Translations under genes and position numbers: made by a program | Shown: in pieces, positions 43,080 to 54,256 of the stretch | How positions within the stretch are numbered: the stretch's first letter is position 1 | Layout of the letters: the number at the start of each line of letters is the position of its first letter | Source of the DNA: Bacteroides sp. | Lineage (GTDB): Bacteria > Bacteroidota > Bacteroidia > Bacteroidales > Bacteroidaceae | Assembly (NCBI GenBank): GCA_021203515.1 | Contig: JAJQAY010000147.1 | Location: forward strand, 1 to 54,375 | Direction: 5' to 3' | DNA: 54,375 nt | The notes under the pieces: model-generated | The model's input: only the letters and a program-made list of their open reading frames with translations | Database searches by the model: none | Told to the model about the DNA's origin: nothing

Positions 43080-44675
43080 ATGACGGTAAAAACAAGAGTA
43101 TTATGGAGTATAATGCTACTATTGGCATTTTGCTCTTGCGACAAAAAGATAGAGCAAACATCAGGGGATGTTGAAACTGGGCGCTTCATACGTTTCACTT
43201 CGATAGTGGAAGGGCCGAATGCCAGAGCTGCGGGAGCCACTTGGGCTGCCGGTGATGAGATAGGCGTCTACATGAAAAAGAGTGGAGAAGCACTGGGGAC
43301 AAATTTCATCGTGAATGAAGGCTCGAATATTGAATATTTCACAACAAACGGCGATGGCAATTTCATGCCTGCCTCCACTTGTCTTTCTTTTCCCGACGAT
43401 GGCTCTAAGGTCGATTTTATCGCTTACTATCCATACAAGGAAACAATCAATGATTTTACTTATCCGGTAGATGTCATCAATCAGGCTGACCCTGAGTTGA
43501 TAGACTTGCTGTATGCCGATGGCTTGAAAGGTATCGAGCAACGTTCCAATGCACTAAATCTTTCTTTCTCGCATCGCTTGCCCCGTCTGGTACTGAATAT
43601 AAGGAGCGAAGACGGCTCTTCTCTCTACGGATTGGCGGTTTCTATCTTCGGAGTGAAGACGAAAGGCAGTTTCTCGCTGGCAGATGGAACGCTGGATATA
43701 GATGCAACGTCCGGTGGGGTGGTAGAGATGCATATGGTCAGAGGCGAAGGACTGGTGGCAGAGGCTATCTTGTTGCCCGAAGGCAATCTGACGGGTGTGA
43801 GGCTGGTGTTTGAGCAGGCGGAAAAAACAAAGGAGCAATCGCTGGATAACATAAAGTTGGAGAAAGGAACGACTTGTACCTATACGGTAAACCTCAAGAA
43901 CGGCGAGTTGCAGATAGACCCGGAAGCGCAGTATACAAAGTGGAGGGAAACGCCTCTTATCACAAAGAGCCAATTGGAAAATCCGAATATAATGTATGTA
44001 GTGCATGATATGCCTAATGCGATGAAAGACCCTGTATCGAAAAAGACGTTGCGGAACTATGCTTTACTCTATGATACGAACCTGAAGTTTGCTTATTGGG
44101 TAGCATATCCGTTGTTTGCAGCGGCAATTGGCGATGCGGGAAGGAATAGCTCATGGGGATATGACCCGAGCATTGCACAAAAGCTGCAAGCTAACCTGTC
44201 GAGTGGATTTGACGGTGGTGCAGTGTACGACCGTGGGCACCAACTGCCGAGCGCTGACCGTACTTGTGATAAAGAGACTAACAAAACCACTTTTTACTAT
44301 TCGAATATGACTTCCCAGATTGGTAAGAAGTTAAATCAGTCCATTTGGGCCGATTTAGAAGGTAAAGTACGCTCATGGGTGAGTGGTACGGATACCGTCT
44401 TTGTAGTGACGGGTGCCATGCCTCCGGCAGACGGTAATATTCAGCGTGAAAAGGAAATGGCGGTGCCGGCCTACTACTTCAAAGCTTTGGCACGGAAGGT
44501 TGGAGGTACGTTCTATACCATCGCCTTTAAAATGGACAATCAGCCATACGACCATAGAAACTATATGAGCACGGCTATATCGGTCAGCGCGCTGGAACAG
44601 CAGACCGGATTTACTTTCTTTCCAATGTTGGATGCAGAAGCCAAGCAACAGTTGGACTTGACAAAATGGAACTGA
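43080..44675 (+). CDS. Surface lipoprotein: fimbrillin-like domain fused to a DNA/RNA non-specific endonuclease
   Basis: An intact 531-residue protein. The lipoprotein signal ends FCSC and is followed by DKKIE. Residues about 30-285 form a fimbrillin-like beta-sandwich module (FIRFTSIVEG, RAAGATWAAGDEIGVYMKKSG, VDFIAYYPY, NLSFSHRLPRLVLNIRS, GSFSLADGTLDID). Residues about 300-531 form a NUC1-type nuclease with the DRGH active-site motif (YDRGHQLPSADRT, His387 general base) and a downstream Asn in YYSNMTSQIGKKLNQSIW as metal ligand. It would cut DNA and RNA without sequence specificity at the cell surface. It is the first gene behind the four-box regulatory array and heads a nucleic-acid-handling block. 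The fimbrillin part may anchor or orient the nuclease. Confidence 0.85.
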   Translation: MTVKTRVLWSIMLLLAFCSCDKKIEQTSGDVETGRFIRFTSIVEGPNARAAGATWAAGDEIGVYMKKSGEALGTNFIVNEGSNIEYFTTNGDGNFMPASTCLSFPDDGSKVDFIAYYPYKETINDFTYPVDVINQADPELIDLLYADGLKGIEQRSNALNLSFSHRLPRLVLNIRSEDGSSLYGLAVSIFGVKTKGSFSLADGTLDIDATSGGVVEMHMVRGEGLVAEAILLPEGNLTGVRLVFEQAEKTKEQSLDNIKLEKGTTCTYTVNLKNGELQIDPEAQYTKWRETPLITKSQLENPNIMYVVHDMPNAMKDPVSKKTLRNYALLYDTNLKFAYWVAYPLFAAAIGDAGRNSSWGYDPSIAQKLQANLSSGFDGGAVYDRGHQLPSADRTCDKETNKTTFYYSNMTSQIGKKLNQSIWADLEGKVRSWVSGTDTVFVVTGAMPPADGNIQREKEMAVPAYYFKALARKVGGTFYTIAFKMDNQPYDHRNYMSTAISVSALEQQTGFTFFPMLDAEAKQQLDLTKWN

Positions 44676-44714
44676 CTTTTCTGATTATATGTTTAACTAA
44701 ACTATTTATGAGTT

Positions 44715-46145
44715 ATGAAATTAAAGGGATTATTATCAATTTGTGCGTTATCGGCTCTTGCTTTTGGAGCATGTACTCCGAATGCTGATGACAATAGCAC
44801 ATGGAACGACGGAACTCAACCCGTAGTGTTTACATCGGGTATTTAGGGAATTAAGACCAGAGCTGCAAACAATGCCTGGGCCAGCGACGGCTCCGATGAA
44901 GTAGGCATCTCGGTGAAGCAAAGCGGAGCATTCGGCAGCGTTGTGAACAAGCATTACTATGCAAGTGCTACCGGTGATCTTTCGGCTGTAAGTGCGGGTG
45001 ATGCCATCTCTTATCCGGAAGACGGATCGGCTGTGGATTTCGTTGCTTATTATCCGTATGCTGCCTCTTTGACGAATAATGCATATGCTGTCGATGTGAC
45101 AAACCAGTCTTCTCAGGCGGCTATCGATTTGCTCTATTCTAACAATGCCACCAGAAAGGACAAGACTGTGACTACGCCCGTGCAACTGAACTTCAAGCAC
45201 CAACTGACCAAGATTGTGATGAATATCACCACTGACGGTACGGTTCCCTCTCTGTCCGGATTGCAGGTTACCATTAAAGGGACGAGTGCAAAAGGCTCAT
45301 TTGCCCTGGCAGACGGAACACTGACACCGGATGCTTCTACATCGGATATTACTGCGAATGTGAATGCGGCAGGCAGCCAGGCAGAAGCTATTATCCTGCC
45401 CGTTACCAGTCTGACGGGTGGTTCCATAGCCTTTACTTTGAATGGTAAGACACAGACATTGGATATTCCGGCTAGCCAGAAGTATGAACCGGGAACTCAA
45501 TATACCTATCCGGTGACTATCACCGACGCTAACGGTACAATCTCTGTAGCGTTCGGTGATGCTACTATCGACGATTGGACTTCGGTAGCTGGTGGAAGTA
45601 TAAATATCGACTTTGGTGATGCTGGTGGTACTGACCCAGGTACTGATCCCGATCCGGAACCCACAGAAACGAACTTGATTGTAAATCCGGGGTTTGAAGA
45701 TTGGACGGGAACATTGCCTACAGGTTGGGATGTTGCTGCTTACAATACTAATATTTCAAAGAGTACGGATATTAAGCATAGCGGAAATAATGCTGTCAAA
45801 CACACGTCTGCCGATGCTGCTGTGAAACTGCAACAAGAAGTTGATGTTGTTGGCGGTAAAAAGTATCGTATTTCTTATTGGTACTTGGATAATGACCCTG
45901 CTGCATCCAGCCGCATGTGGTCGTATTGGGTTGCCGGAACAGCTACAGTATCAACTGATGAGGCTTCTTTGCGTCCTTCTACTTATTCGACAGATAATTC
46001 AGAATGGCAGCAAGTATCTTATACTTTAACTGCATCTGAAACTGCTACTAAGTTCCGTTTTGAAATACGTACTTATAAAGGAAGTACTACCGAAGTAGGC
46101 GGTGCTGTATATTGTGACGATATGGAAGTTGTAGAAGTACAATAA
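44715..46145 (+). pseudogene. Fimbrillin-like lipoprotein with C-terminal CBM4/9-like domain, one nonsense codon
   Basis: The 477-codon frame starts at ATG 44715 (MKLKGLLSICALSALAFGAC), lipobox AFGAC. The middle is a fimbrillin-like domain closely related in layout to the preceding gene (DEVGISVKQSGAFGSVVNKHYY, YPEDGSAVDFVAYYPYAAS, LNFKHQLTKIVMNI, AKGSFALADGTLTPDAS). A Pro/Asp-rich linker (GTDPGTDPDPEP) leads to a jelly-roll carbohydrate-binding-like domain (LIVNPGFEDWTGTLPTGWD ... VYCDDMEVVEVQ). An in-frame TAG at 44844-44846 (codon 44: FTSGI*GIKTRA) interrupts it; CAG is the probable ancestor. It shares an ancestor with the fimbrillin part of the nuclease gene upstream. It probably serves as a surface binding partner for the transporter that follows. 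Confidence 0.8.
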
Positions 46146-46161
46146 GTTCATATCTTTATTA

Positions 46162-46196
46162 TATAGGGAGCGACTAAGGTTTAGTAGCTCCCTATA
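46162..46196 (+). terminator. Intercistronic stem-loop between lipoprotein and TonB transporter genes
   Basis: Arms TATAGGGAGC (46162-46171) and GCTCCCTATA (46187-46196) pair perfectly. A five-base inner stem (ACTAA/TTAGT) follows past a mismatch, with loop GGT. No U-run follows, so an RNA stability or processing hairpin within the operon is as likely as termination. Confidence 0.5.
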
Positions 46197-46222
46197 CTAT
46201 TCCAATGAATAACTATCAATTT

Positions 46223-48972
46223 ATGAAACACAAACTAATGTTTTTTATAGCCCTCCTTTCCCCGGCCTCCTGCTGGCGCAGCAGATGCATACCGGAATAA
46301 AAGGTCATGTTATAGGTTCCGTCTCCAGAGAACCGGTAGCCGGTGTAATTGTAGAGTTGGACAAAACGGATAACAGACGCGAACCGACTCCCAGGGCTTT
46401 TTCTCTTTGGAGCAAGTCACTCCGGGGCGTGCAGCGCTGCTGTTCAATTCAGTGAACATCAACCCCCCAACGGCTCCTGGTAAATATAGAGAGAGGCCTC
46501 ACGAACGATGTGGGCGACATCGAAGTGGTAGAACTTCATGCCAACGACGACTTGTCGCTGGTAGGCATCATCGACGAAGTCATGGCCGACGACGATAGCG
46601 ATAACTCCTCGCAAGACGTAAGCTCCACCGTGATACTGTTCAATGACGTATATCTGAACCGTGCCGCCTATCAGCTATCCCCCGCCCGTTTCCGTGTCAG
46701 AGGATACGAAAACACCTACCAACAAAAATATATTAATGGCGTCAGCTTCAACGACCAGTTGAGAGGAGTCTTCAACTATGCGTCGATAGGCGCCCTGAAC
46801 GACGTGACGCGTAACGGAGACGTAGTCAACTATGCCGCCCCCTCCACCTTCACCTTCGGTTCTATCGGAGGAGCCGAGAACCTGAATATGCGCGCCTCTA
46901 GTTACGTTCCCGGCACAAAAGCCACCTTGACCTATACCAACCGTCTTTACTACCTGCGCGGAATGGTGACCTATTCCACCGGATTGCAACCCAACGGATG
47001 GGCCTTCACCGCCTCCCTCGGCGGACGATACTCCGATGAGGGAAACGTAGACGGCACCTTCTACCGCAATTTCTCTTACGCCTTCTCGGCCGAAAAGCAA
47101 TGGCAGGGAGGCCGGCACAGCTTGTCGTTGGTGACGTTCGGTTCACCCGTTGCCAGAGGGCAGCAAAGCGCTTCCTACCGGGAAGTGTACGAAATGACGG
47201 GCAACAACCTCTATAACCCGAACTGGGGCTACCAGGACGGAAAGAAAAGAAACGCCAAAGTGGTGAAGACTTTCGACCCCACCGTCGTGCTCTCCCACAT
47301 CTGGAAGATAAGCGAGGACGTGACGCTGACTTCCGGTGCAGGTTTCCACTACGGCCGCTATGGAAACACCGCCTTGAACTGGTATAACGGCCGCGACCCG
47401 CGTCCGGATTATTACCGCCAGTTGCCTTCCTTCAGCGACAGTCAGGAGGTGGAACTCCTCTGGCGAAGAAACGACACGAGCTATACCCAAATAAACTGGA
47501 ATGATATGTATCGCCAGAACTATATGAACATCAAAGAGGGAGACGGCATTGCCGACTATATCGTAGAAGAATGCCGGAGCGACTTGTACGAAGGCTCCTT
47601 GAACTCGACACTGAATGCACGCATTTCCAATAATGTGACCCTTACCGGCGGCGTCGGTCTGCGCGGCACCATTTCCAGCCAGTTCAAAGTGGTGGATGAC
47701 CTGCTGGGCGCTGAATACGTGCTCGATGTCGACAAATATGCCCTGAAAGGAACATCGGCCGGAACATTCGACGAACAACAGAGCGACCTGAACCGTCCCG
47801 GAAGAAGGGTTTACGAAGGAGGCATTTTCGGCTATAACTTCAATCTGAATATCTATTCGGCCAACGCCTGGCTGCTCACCCAATACCGTTCCCACAACTT
47901 CGACTTCTACGGCGGTATTAAATATACCTACACCGGCTTTCAGCGCGACGGCAAGATGCGCAACGGACATTACCCCACCAGTTCCTATGGCAAAGGCACC
48001 TCCTATACCTTTGCCGATATAGCCTTCAAGGGTGGAGTGACTTACAAGATAAACGGACGCCACTTCATCACGGGCAATGTAAATTACGGAACCGAAGCCC
48101 CCTTGCCCAATGATGCCTATGTATCGCCCCGTGTGTCCGATAAGACCATCGGCGACCTGAAAAGCGGGCGGGTATTCTCGGCCGACCTGAACTACATATT
48201 CTCCATGCAGTCCCTGACCGGACGTATCGGTGTGCTCCAGACAAACTTCTACGACCAGATGGAGCGCAACAGTTACTACTACGATGGAATAGCGCAGAAG
48301 GATGTCGGTACTTTCGTCAACCATGTGTTGAGTGGAGTAGACCGCATTCATCGGGGCATCGAGCTGGGCGCCACTTACAAACTGGACAACCATTGGAGCT
48401 TTGACCTTGCGGGAACTCTTTCCCAATACTATTATAATAATAACCCCACCGGCGTGATTAGTGCGGAGAATAACCGCCCGCTTCGCGAGGGCGAACCCAT
48501 CGACCGGGAAGAAACGGTATACATGAAGAACGTCTATGTGGGCGGAACTCCGCAGATGGCGGGAACGTTCGGGATACGCTACTTCATTGACTACTGGTTC
48601 TTGGGCGCCAACGTCAACGGGTTCGGCCGTAACTACATCGATGCCGCCCCCTTGCGGCGCGTGGCTTCGCTCTATGAGAACGTCGACCCCACCAATCCCG
48701 AAGATTTGTACGCCTACCGCACACTCACTACTCAGGAACGGTTTGCATCCAACTATACGATAGACTTGTCCGTAGGTAAAATCTTCTATTTGCGCAACCG
48801 GAACTCCCTCAACTTCAACTTCGCCGTATACAATATACTCAATAAGAAGAATATCGTTACCGGCGGCTATGAGCAGGGACGCACCAATATAGAGTACCCC
48901 GACCGCTACGCCTCCAAGTATTTCTATATGCAAGGGATTAACTGCTTCCTGAATGCCAGTTACCGTTTCTAA
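46223..48972 (+). pseudogene. TonB-dependent outer-membrane receptor, three frameshifts in the first 250 bases
   Basis: Outer-membrane transporter of 916 residues when corrected. It has a signal peptide (FFIALLSPGLLLAQQ), a CarboxypepD_reg-like beta-sandwich (GIKGHVIGSVSREPVAGVIVELD), a plug (FRVRGYENTYQQKYINGVSFND), and a large barrel ending YFYMQGINCFLNASYRF with terminal Phe. It lacks SusC-specific features and is not next to a SusD gene. Indels: one G missing at GG 46264-46265, one base missing near 46388, and one extra G at GG 46472-46473. The following 820 codons are open. Placed between surface nuclease/binding lipoproteins and a DUF5689 lipoprotein plus EEP nuclease, it is the probable importer of oligonucleotides or their products. 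That role is inference. Confidence 0.8.
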
Positions 48973-49003
48973 AATTAGTAAACTCTACAAAACAGATTTA
49001 TAT

Positions 49004-50357
49004 ATGAAAACTCTACAGAAAGTATTTTATATGTTGGTTGCATCGTTGGCTCTGGTGTCTTGCGACCTCGACTATGATGCTCCTCCTTTGAACGAGCCAA
49101 TCTATGACGGTCCGAAGGCAAACATCACGATTGCCTCCCTGAAGCAACAGTTCTCGATGGCAACCGAAAACACGCCAGCCTTGATAACGAACGATCTCGT
49201 GTTGCAAGCCTATGTTTCGGCCAATGACGAGTCCGGCAATATCTACAAACAGATTTATCTGCAGGATGCCACGGGGCTATCCCTATCCAGGCCGATTATA
49301 ACGGTATATACGGCCGCTATCGTGTGGGACAGGAAGTCTTCGTCAACCTGAAAGGGCTGTGTATCTCCGTCTATGGCGACGAGCAACAGATAGGCATTCC
49401 CACCGGATGCCTCTACCGCCTGCTGCAACCCGACTTTGAAGAACATGTACAACTGAACGGCTGGCCCGACAAGTCGAAAGTGGAGCCGACGGTGATAACC
49501 GATTTAAGCACTGCCAATGCGAATGTGCCCGAAATGACTTTCCGCTTGGTTCGCCTGGACGGTGTTTATTTCGTGAATGGCGGCAAAGGTGTCTTTGCTC
49601 CCAGCACCGGTTATGGTACTGAAGCTCTGAAAGACTCCTACGGAAATTCAATCGATGTACGCACCAGCAATTATGCTGATTTTGCGTCAGAGACGCTGCC
49701 GATTGGTAAAGGAACTGTTATCGGAGTGTTGGGACGTTTCAGAGGTGCCTGGCAGTTGATTATACTTACGAGCAATGACTACTTCGGATTTGACGGAGTG
49801 GCGCCGGGTGAAGAAGAAGAACCAAGCGGCCCTGAAGAGCCGGGAGGTCAGACTCCCTTCTTTAAAGAAACCTTCGGAACGGGAACTTATCCCAGCGGTA
49901 GCCGTCCGGTGATAGCCGACTTCACCGACTTCGACATGAAATCGCCTGTTACCTATGAAGATGCCTCCGGTGCAAATGATATTGCAGCGTCTCAGGAGAT
50001 AATGGAACACACGTCTGGTTTAAGGCTGGCTCGGAAACCTATCTGACCATCAAGCATATTAATACCTTTGCCTATAGTGCGGTGACGCTGACTTATGAAG
50101 TAGCAGCCAACTTATATAATCAGGGCGAAACCGCTAATCTCAATGCAATATCCGTATCTTGTAATGGAACGGCGATGACCGTTTCCCCCGCCAGCCAGGA
50201 TGTATCTAATGCCAACGGAGACAATTCGAAGTTCTACACCTTTACCGTAACCGGCATCCCGATTGCCGCAGACTTGACAATCGAATTTAAGGCTTCTGCT
50301 GACGGGAACAAATATGGCTTGCGTCTGGATAACATCAAACTAATCGGTAACCAATGA
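49004..50357 (+). pseudogene. DUF5689-type lipoprotein, two frameshifts
   Basis: Lipoprotein with signal LVASLALVSC from ATG 49004, followed by DLDYD. The N-terminal DUF5689/OB-like domain covers about residues 40-250 (KQQFSMATENTPALITNDLVLQAYVSANDESGNIYKQIYLQDATG, VGQEVFVNLKGLCISVYGDE). The C-terminal jelly-roll part reads PFFKETFGTGTYPSG ... YGLRLDNIKLIGNQ. One G is missing in G4 49273-49276 (restored DATGAIPIQADYNGIYGRY). One base is missing near AA 50001-50002 (restored NGTHVWFKAGSETYL). Corrected length is 451 residues. DUF5689 proteins with an OB-like fold often sit beside EEP-family nucleases and TonB receptors, as here. The stop overlaps the next ATG by four bases. Nucleic-acid binding is plausible but unproven. 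Confidence 0.78.
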
Positions 50358-51388
50358 AGAAAAGACTGATACTATTCATCCTCATAACGGCATTCGCACT
50401 GCCCCGCCTGGTCGCTCAGACCCGGTTGGGCGTGTATGCCGCCGGATTTTACAACCTGGAGAACCTTTTCGATACGATTGATGACCCCGGCCCGGGCGAC
50501 GACGAGTTCACCCCGGCAGGTGCCTACAACTGGACGCAGGATAAGTATGAGAAGAAGTTGCGCAACATGGCAACCGTTATCTCCCGCCTCGGTCGTGAAG
50601 TGTGCCCGGCAGGCCCTGCTTTCTTAGGAGTGTCGGAAGTAGAGAACAGACGGGTATTGGAAGACCTGGTGAAGACAGAACCGATGGCGTCTATGGGTTA
50701 CGAGATTGTGCATTACGACTCTCCCGACCGTAGAGGAATTGATGTCGCCCTCTTGTATAATCCGAAACTGTTTAAAGTGACTTCATCGCAGGTCTATCCC
50801 TATCGCTACCCCAATGATACCACCTATCGCACCCGCGACCAGCTCTTGGTGAGTGGCACCTTGGCAGGCAAACCTTTCCATGTGATTGTAAACCACTGGC
50901 CTTCGCGCTACGGTGGAGACAAGTCTTCGGTTTTCCGTGAGTTTGCAGCTTCCATCACCAAGCACATTACCGACTCCATCCGCACGGCCGACCCGGCCGC
51001 CAAGGTGCTCATCGTAGGCGACTTGAACGACGACCCCGACAACAAGAGTTGCCGCGAAGTGCTGAAAGCCCGCAAGAAGCAAAGCGAAGTGGAACCGGAC
51101 GGCTTGTTCAATGCCACCTGGGGATTGTTTGAAAAAGGAATAGGTTCTCTTTGCTACCAGAACCAGTGGAACCTTTTCGACCAGCTCATTATATCCGCCA
51201 ATCTTTTAGGCAAAGATCGCTCTACCCTGAAATACTGGAAAGCGGAAATCTTCAACCGCGACTTCCTACTCCAAAAGGAAGGGAAATACAAGGGCTATCC
51301 CCTGCGCACCTTCTCGGGAAACGTCTTTCAGAACGGATATAGCGACCACCTTCCCTCATTAATTTATTTCGTCAAGGAGATCCGATAA
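50354..51388 (+). CDS. Exported endonuclease/exonuclease/phosphatase (EEP) family protein
   Basis: An intact 344-residue protein with a Sec signal (LITAFALPRLVAQ), so it is periplasmic or outer-membrane-facing. It has the DNase I/EEP fold motifs in order: FYNLENLFD, LGVSEVENRRVLEDL (metal Glu), VNHWPSRYGG (His), LIVGDLNDDPDN (Asp-x-Asn) and the C-terminal NGYSDHLPSLI (catalytic Asp-His). Substrates could be DNA, RNA or phosphomonoesters/diesters. It is translationally coupled to the DUF5689 gene (ATGA overlap at 50354) and is the last gene of the nucleic-acid block. It probably finishes degradation of imported fragments. Confidence 0.9.
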   Translation: MKKRLILFILITAFALPRLVAQTRLGVYAAGFYNLENLFDTIDDPGPGDDEFTPAGAYNWTQDKYEKKLRNMATVISRLGREVCPAGPAFLGVSEVENRRVLEDLVKTEPMASMGYEIVHYDSPDRRGIDVALLYNPKLFKVTSSQVYPYRYPNDTTYRTRDQLLVSGTLAGKPFHVIVNHWPSRYGGDKSSVFREFAASITKHITDSIRTADPAAKVLIVGDLNDDPDNKSCREVLKARKKQSEVEPDGLFNATWGLFEKGIGSLCYQNQWNLFDQLIISANLLGKDRSTLKYWKAEIFNRDFLLQKEGKYKGYPLRTFSGNVFQNGYSDHLPSLIYFVKEIR

Positions 51389-51430
51389 GTTGTTCCGCAG
51401 GGAAAGAATTGAGACTTGCCTAGCCCCTAT

Positions 51431-51496
51431 GCACAAGATGCCATCTTGCGCAGTATAAGATGCCATCTTGTGCTGCATGAGATGGCATCTTGTGCA
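51431..51496. repeat. Tandem array, 3 units of exactly 22 bp with palindromic cores
   Basis: Units begin at 51431, 51453 and 51475. Each has a core AAGATGCCATCTT or GAGATGGCATCTT, itself a palindrome around the centre. It lies 42 bases past the EEP gene. The rest of the 333-base gap to the next gene is A+T-rich, with the probable promoter of the following receptor; I see no gene in it. Confidence 0.8.
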
Positions 51497-51721
51497 TGGA
51501 TGATAGGCGAGATAAATGAATAAGAATAGGAAGGAAAGGGAAGAAGGCAGGGATTTAATGGGAATAATTAGTATAAAGTTCCTGTTTTACTGCTTCTCTT
51601 TTTGATTTCTTAACTCCGAAAGCTTCGTAAACATAAAGAAACCAACTACTTTTACCGCCGTATTTACAAGCATTTTGCAATAATTCTAATCAAACAAATA
51701 TCAACTTAAGTCATTCTAAAC

Positions 51722-54256
51722 ATGAAACGCAAACTGCTGTTGCTACTATTGCTCGTGTTCGCTACCACACTGACAAGCCGGGCGCAAAATCAGGCATCAA
51801 TCTCTGTTACCGTGAAGGGAGTACTCCTGGACTCACTGACCCAGGAAAAGTGAAATGTATGCCACCATCAAAATAACCAGAAAAAATGCCCCGGCCAGAG
51901 CGATAAAAATGGCAGTTACTGACGGTAACGGTAAGTTTCAGGAGAAACTGAGCGTGCCCGCAGGCGATTATGTCCTTGCCATTTCTTCGGTAGGCAAGTC
52001 GCCTGTAGTGAAAGAATTTAAAGTGACGCCCTCTACTAAGACGGTGGATTTTGGTACGCTGTATTCCTCCGAAGCCACCAACGAATTGAAAGGTGTGGAG
52101 ATTGTGGCGCAGAAGCCTCTGGTGAAAGCGGACATCGACAAGATAGAATACAACGTGCAAGATGACCCGGACTCCAAGTCGAACTCCGTACTCGAAATGT
52201 TGCGCAAAGTTCCTTTGGTGACGGTGGACGGAGAAGACGATATCCAGGTGAACGGCAGCAGCAGTTTCAAGGTGTACGTCAACGGTAAGCCCAACAATAT
52301 GATGAGCAACAACCCGACGGAGGTATTGAAAAGTATGCCTGCCAACTCCATCAAGCATATCGAAGTAATCACCAATCCCGGTCCCAAGTACGATGCCGAA
52401 GGGGTAGGAGGTATCCTGAATATCGTCACCGTGGGCAGCGGACTCGAAGGTTACACCGCCACCTTCAGCGGAAACGTGAGCAGCCGTGGTGCCGGCGGCG
52501 GTCTGTTCGGTACGGTGAAAAGCGGTAAGCTGACGGTAAGTGCCCGCTACGATTACAATTATAATGATCAGCCCCGCAGCTACTCCGGTGGAAACCGCCG
52601 TGCAGTGGGCGATATAAACAGCAATTCTTCCGATTTGGATTACAACGGTACGTACAAATGGCACGGTGACTTCCAGTCGGGCAGCATGGAGGCGAGCTAC
52701 GACATCGACACGTTGCGTCTGGTGACAATGTCATTCGGCGTATGGGGCGGCGGCAACCGCAACCGCGGAGTAAACGGTACGGTGGCTACGGTGCCGGGAA
52801 CGGACGACGGACTATACAGCTACGTATCCAACAGCAACAGCAAGAGTTCGTGGTATTCACTGGACGGTGGTGTCGACTATCAGCGCCTGTTCCACGTCAA
52901 AGACCGTATGCTGACGTTCTCGTATAAGATTAATACCCGTCCCCAGACTTCGGACTCGTATTCCGACTATAATGATATAGAGGCCGTTACCGACTGGCAA
53001 GACTTCGTGAAGCGCTTGCTCAACCAGCACAACGACGGTTCGCAGAGCGCGACCGAGCATACCTTGCAGGCCGACTATACCACCCCTTTCAAAAAGATAC
53101 ATACTTTTGAGACCGGTGTCAAGTACATTCTTCGCAATAATGTTTCCGAGAACGACCGCTATCAGCGCGAGGCGGGAAATACATCCGATTACGACTTCGA
53201 TGCCGACCACAGCTCCCACTATAAGCACCTCAATGACATTCTGGCTGTCTATGCCGGCTATTCCGTGCGGGTGAAGAAGATTTCTGGCCGCGTGGGTCTT
53301 CGCTATGAGCATACGATACAGAACGTGAAGTACCTGCTGGGCAGGGGTGATGATTTCAAGAAGAACTTCGACGACATGGTGCCTTCTGCCAGTCTGGGAT
53401 GGAAGTTGACGGATATGTCGAATTTGCGCTTCGGTTATAATATGCGTATCTACCGTCCGGGCATCTGGTCGTTGAACCCTTATTTGGACGATAGTAACCC
53501 CACGAACATCAGTCAGGGTAATCCGAACCTGGACAGTGAGAAGAGCCACTCTTTCAACATGAGTTACAGCAACTTCACACGCAAGTTCAATATCAATCTT
53601 TCGTTGCGCTACTCCTTCACCAACAACAGCATCGAGCGCGTCTCCACCATCATGCCCGATACGGATATTCCGGGCTTGAAGGACCCGACGGGAAAAGATG
53701 TGCTCTACTCCACTTATCAGAATATCGGTAAGAGCCGCGGTGCCAGCATGGGTGGTTATGCTAACTGGAACGCCACTTCCAGTACTCGTATTTATGCCAA
53801 CTTCTACGGAAGCTACTCGTATCTGGAAGGTGCCGACGGCTTGAAGAGCGACGGCTGGAGCCTCTTCGCCTATGGCGGTGCGCAGCAGACGCTGCCCCAC
53901 GACTGGCGCTCAGTCTGAACGTGTTCGGTCAGACGCCTTGGATTATGCTTCAGGGCAAGGGAAGCAGTTTCTTCGATTACGGATTGAGTGTCAACAAGTC
54001 TTTCCTCAAGAAGCGTCTTTCGCTTTCTGCCTTTGCCAGCAACTTCTTCAAGAAGTATATGAATAACACCAGTACGCTGGAAGGCACCGGTTTCACACAA
54101 GAAAGTTGGAACAAGTACAGCCGCCAGCGCTTTGGCGTGAGCGTCAGCTACCGCATCGGTGAACTGAAAGCTAGCGTGAAGAAGGCTGCCCGTACCATCA
54201 GCAACGACGACGTGAAGAGTGGCGGCGGAGAAGGTGGCGGCGGTGGAGCCGAATAG
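51722..54256 (+). pseudogene. Outer-membrane beta-barrel receptor (CarboxypepD_reg plus OMP_b-brl_3 type), two frameshifts
   Basis: A TonB-receptor-like barrel protein of 844 residues when corrected. The signal peptide is LLLLVFATTLTSRAQ. The CarboxypepD_reg-like domain (YATIKITRKNAPARAIKMAVTDGNGKFQEKLSVPAGDY) is followed by a plug (VLEMLRKVPLVTVDGEDDIQVNGSSSFKVYVNGKP, HIEVITNPGPKYDAEGVGGI) and a barrel. The C-terminus ends in an unusual Gly-rich tail (SGGGEGGGGGAE) rather than an aromatic residue. One extra A in A4 51846-51849 stops the frame after QEK (restored TQESEMYATIKI). One C is missing at 53909 (restored DWRLSLNVFGQTP). No partner lipoprotein is adjacent in the window, and the substrate is unknown. 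Confidence 0.8.

Noticed and set aside
47143..48933. A 596-codon open frame on the minus strand inside the TonB receptor
   Set aside because: It is a shadow of the real plus-strand barrel gene: its codons follow the antisense of a strongly biased coding frame, the product is Val/Gly-rich without domains, and it has no promoter or start context. The same holds for the long antisense frames at 23819-25294 and 20745-21971.
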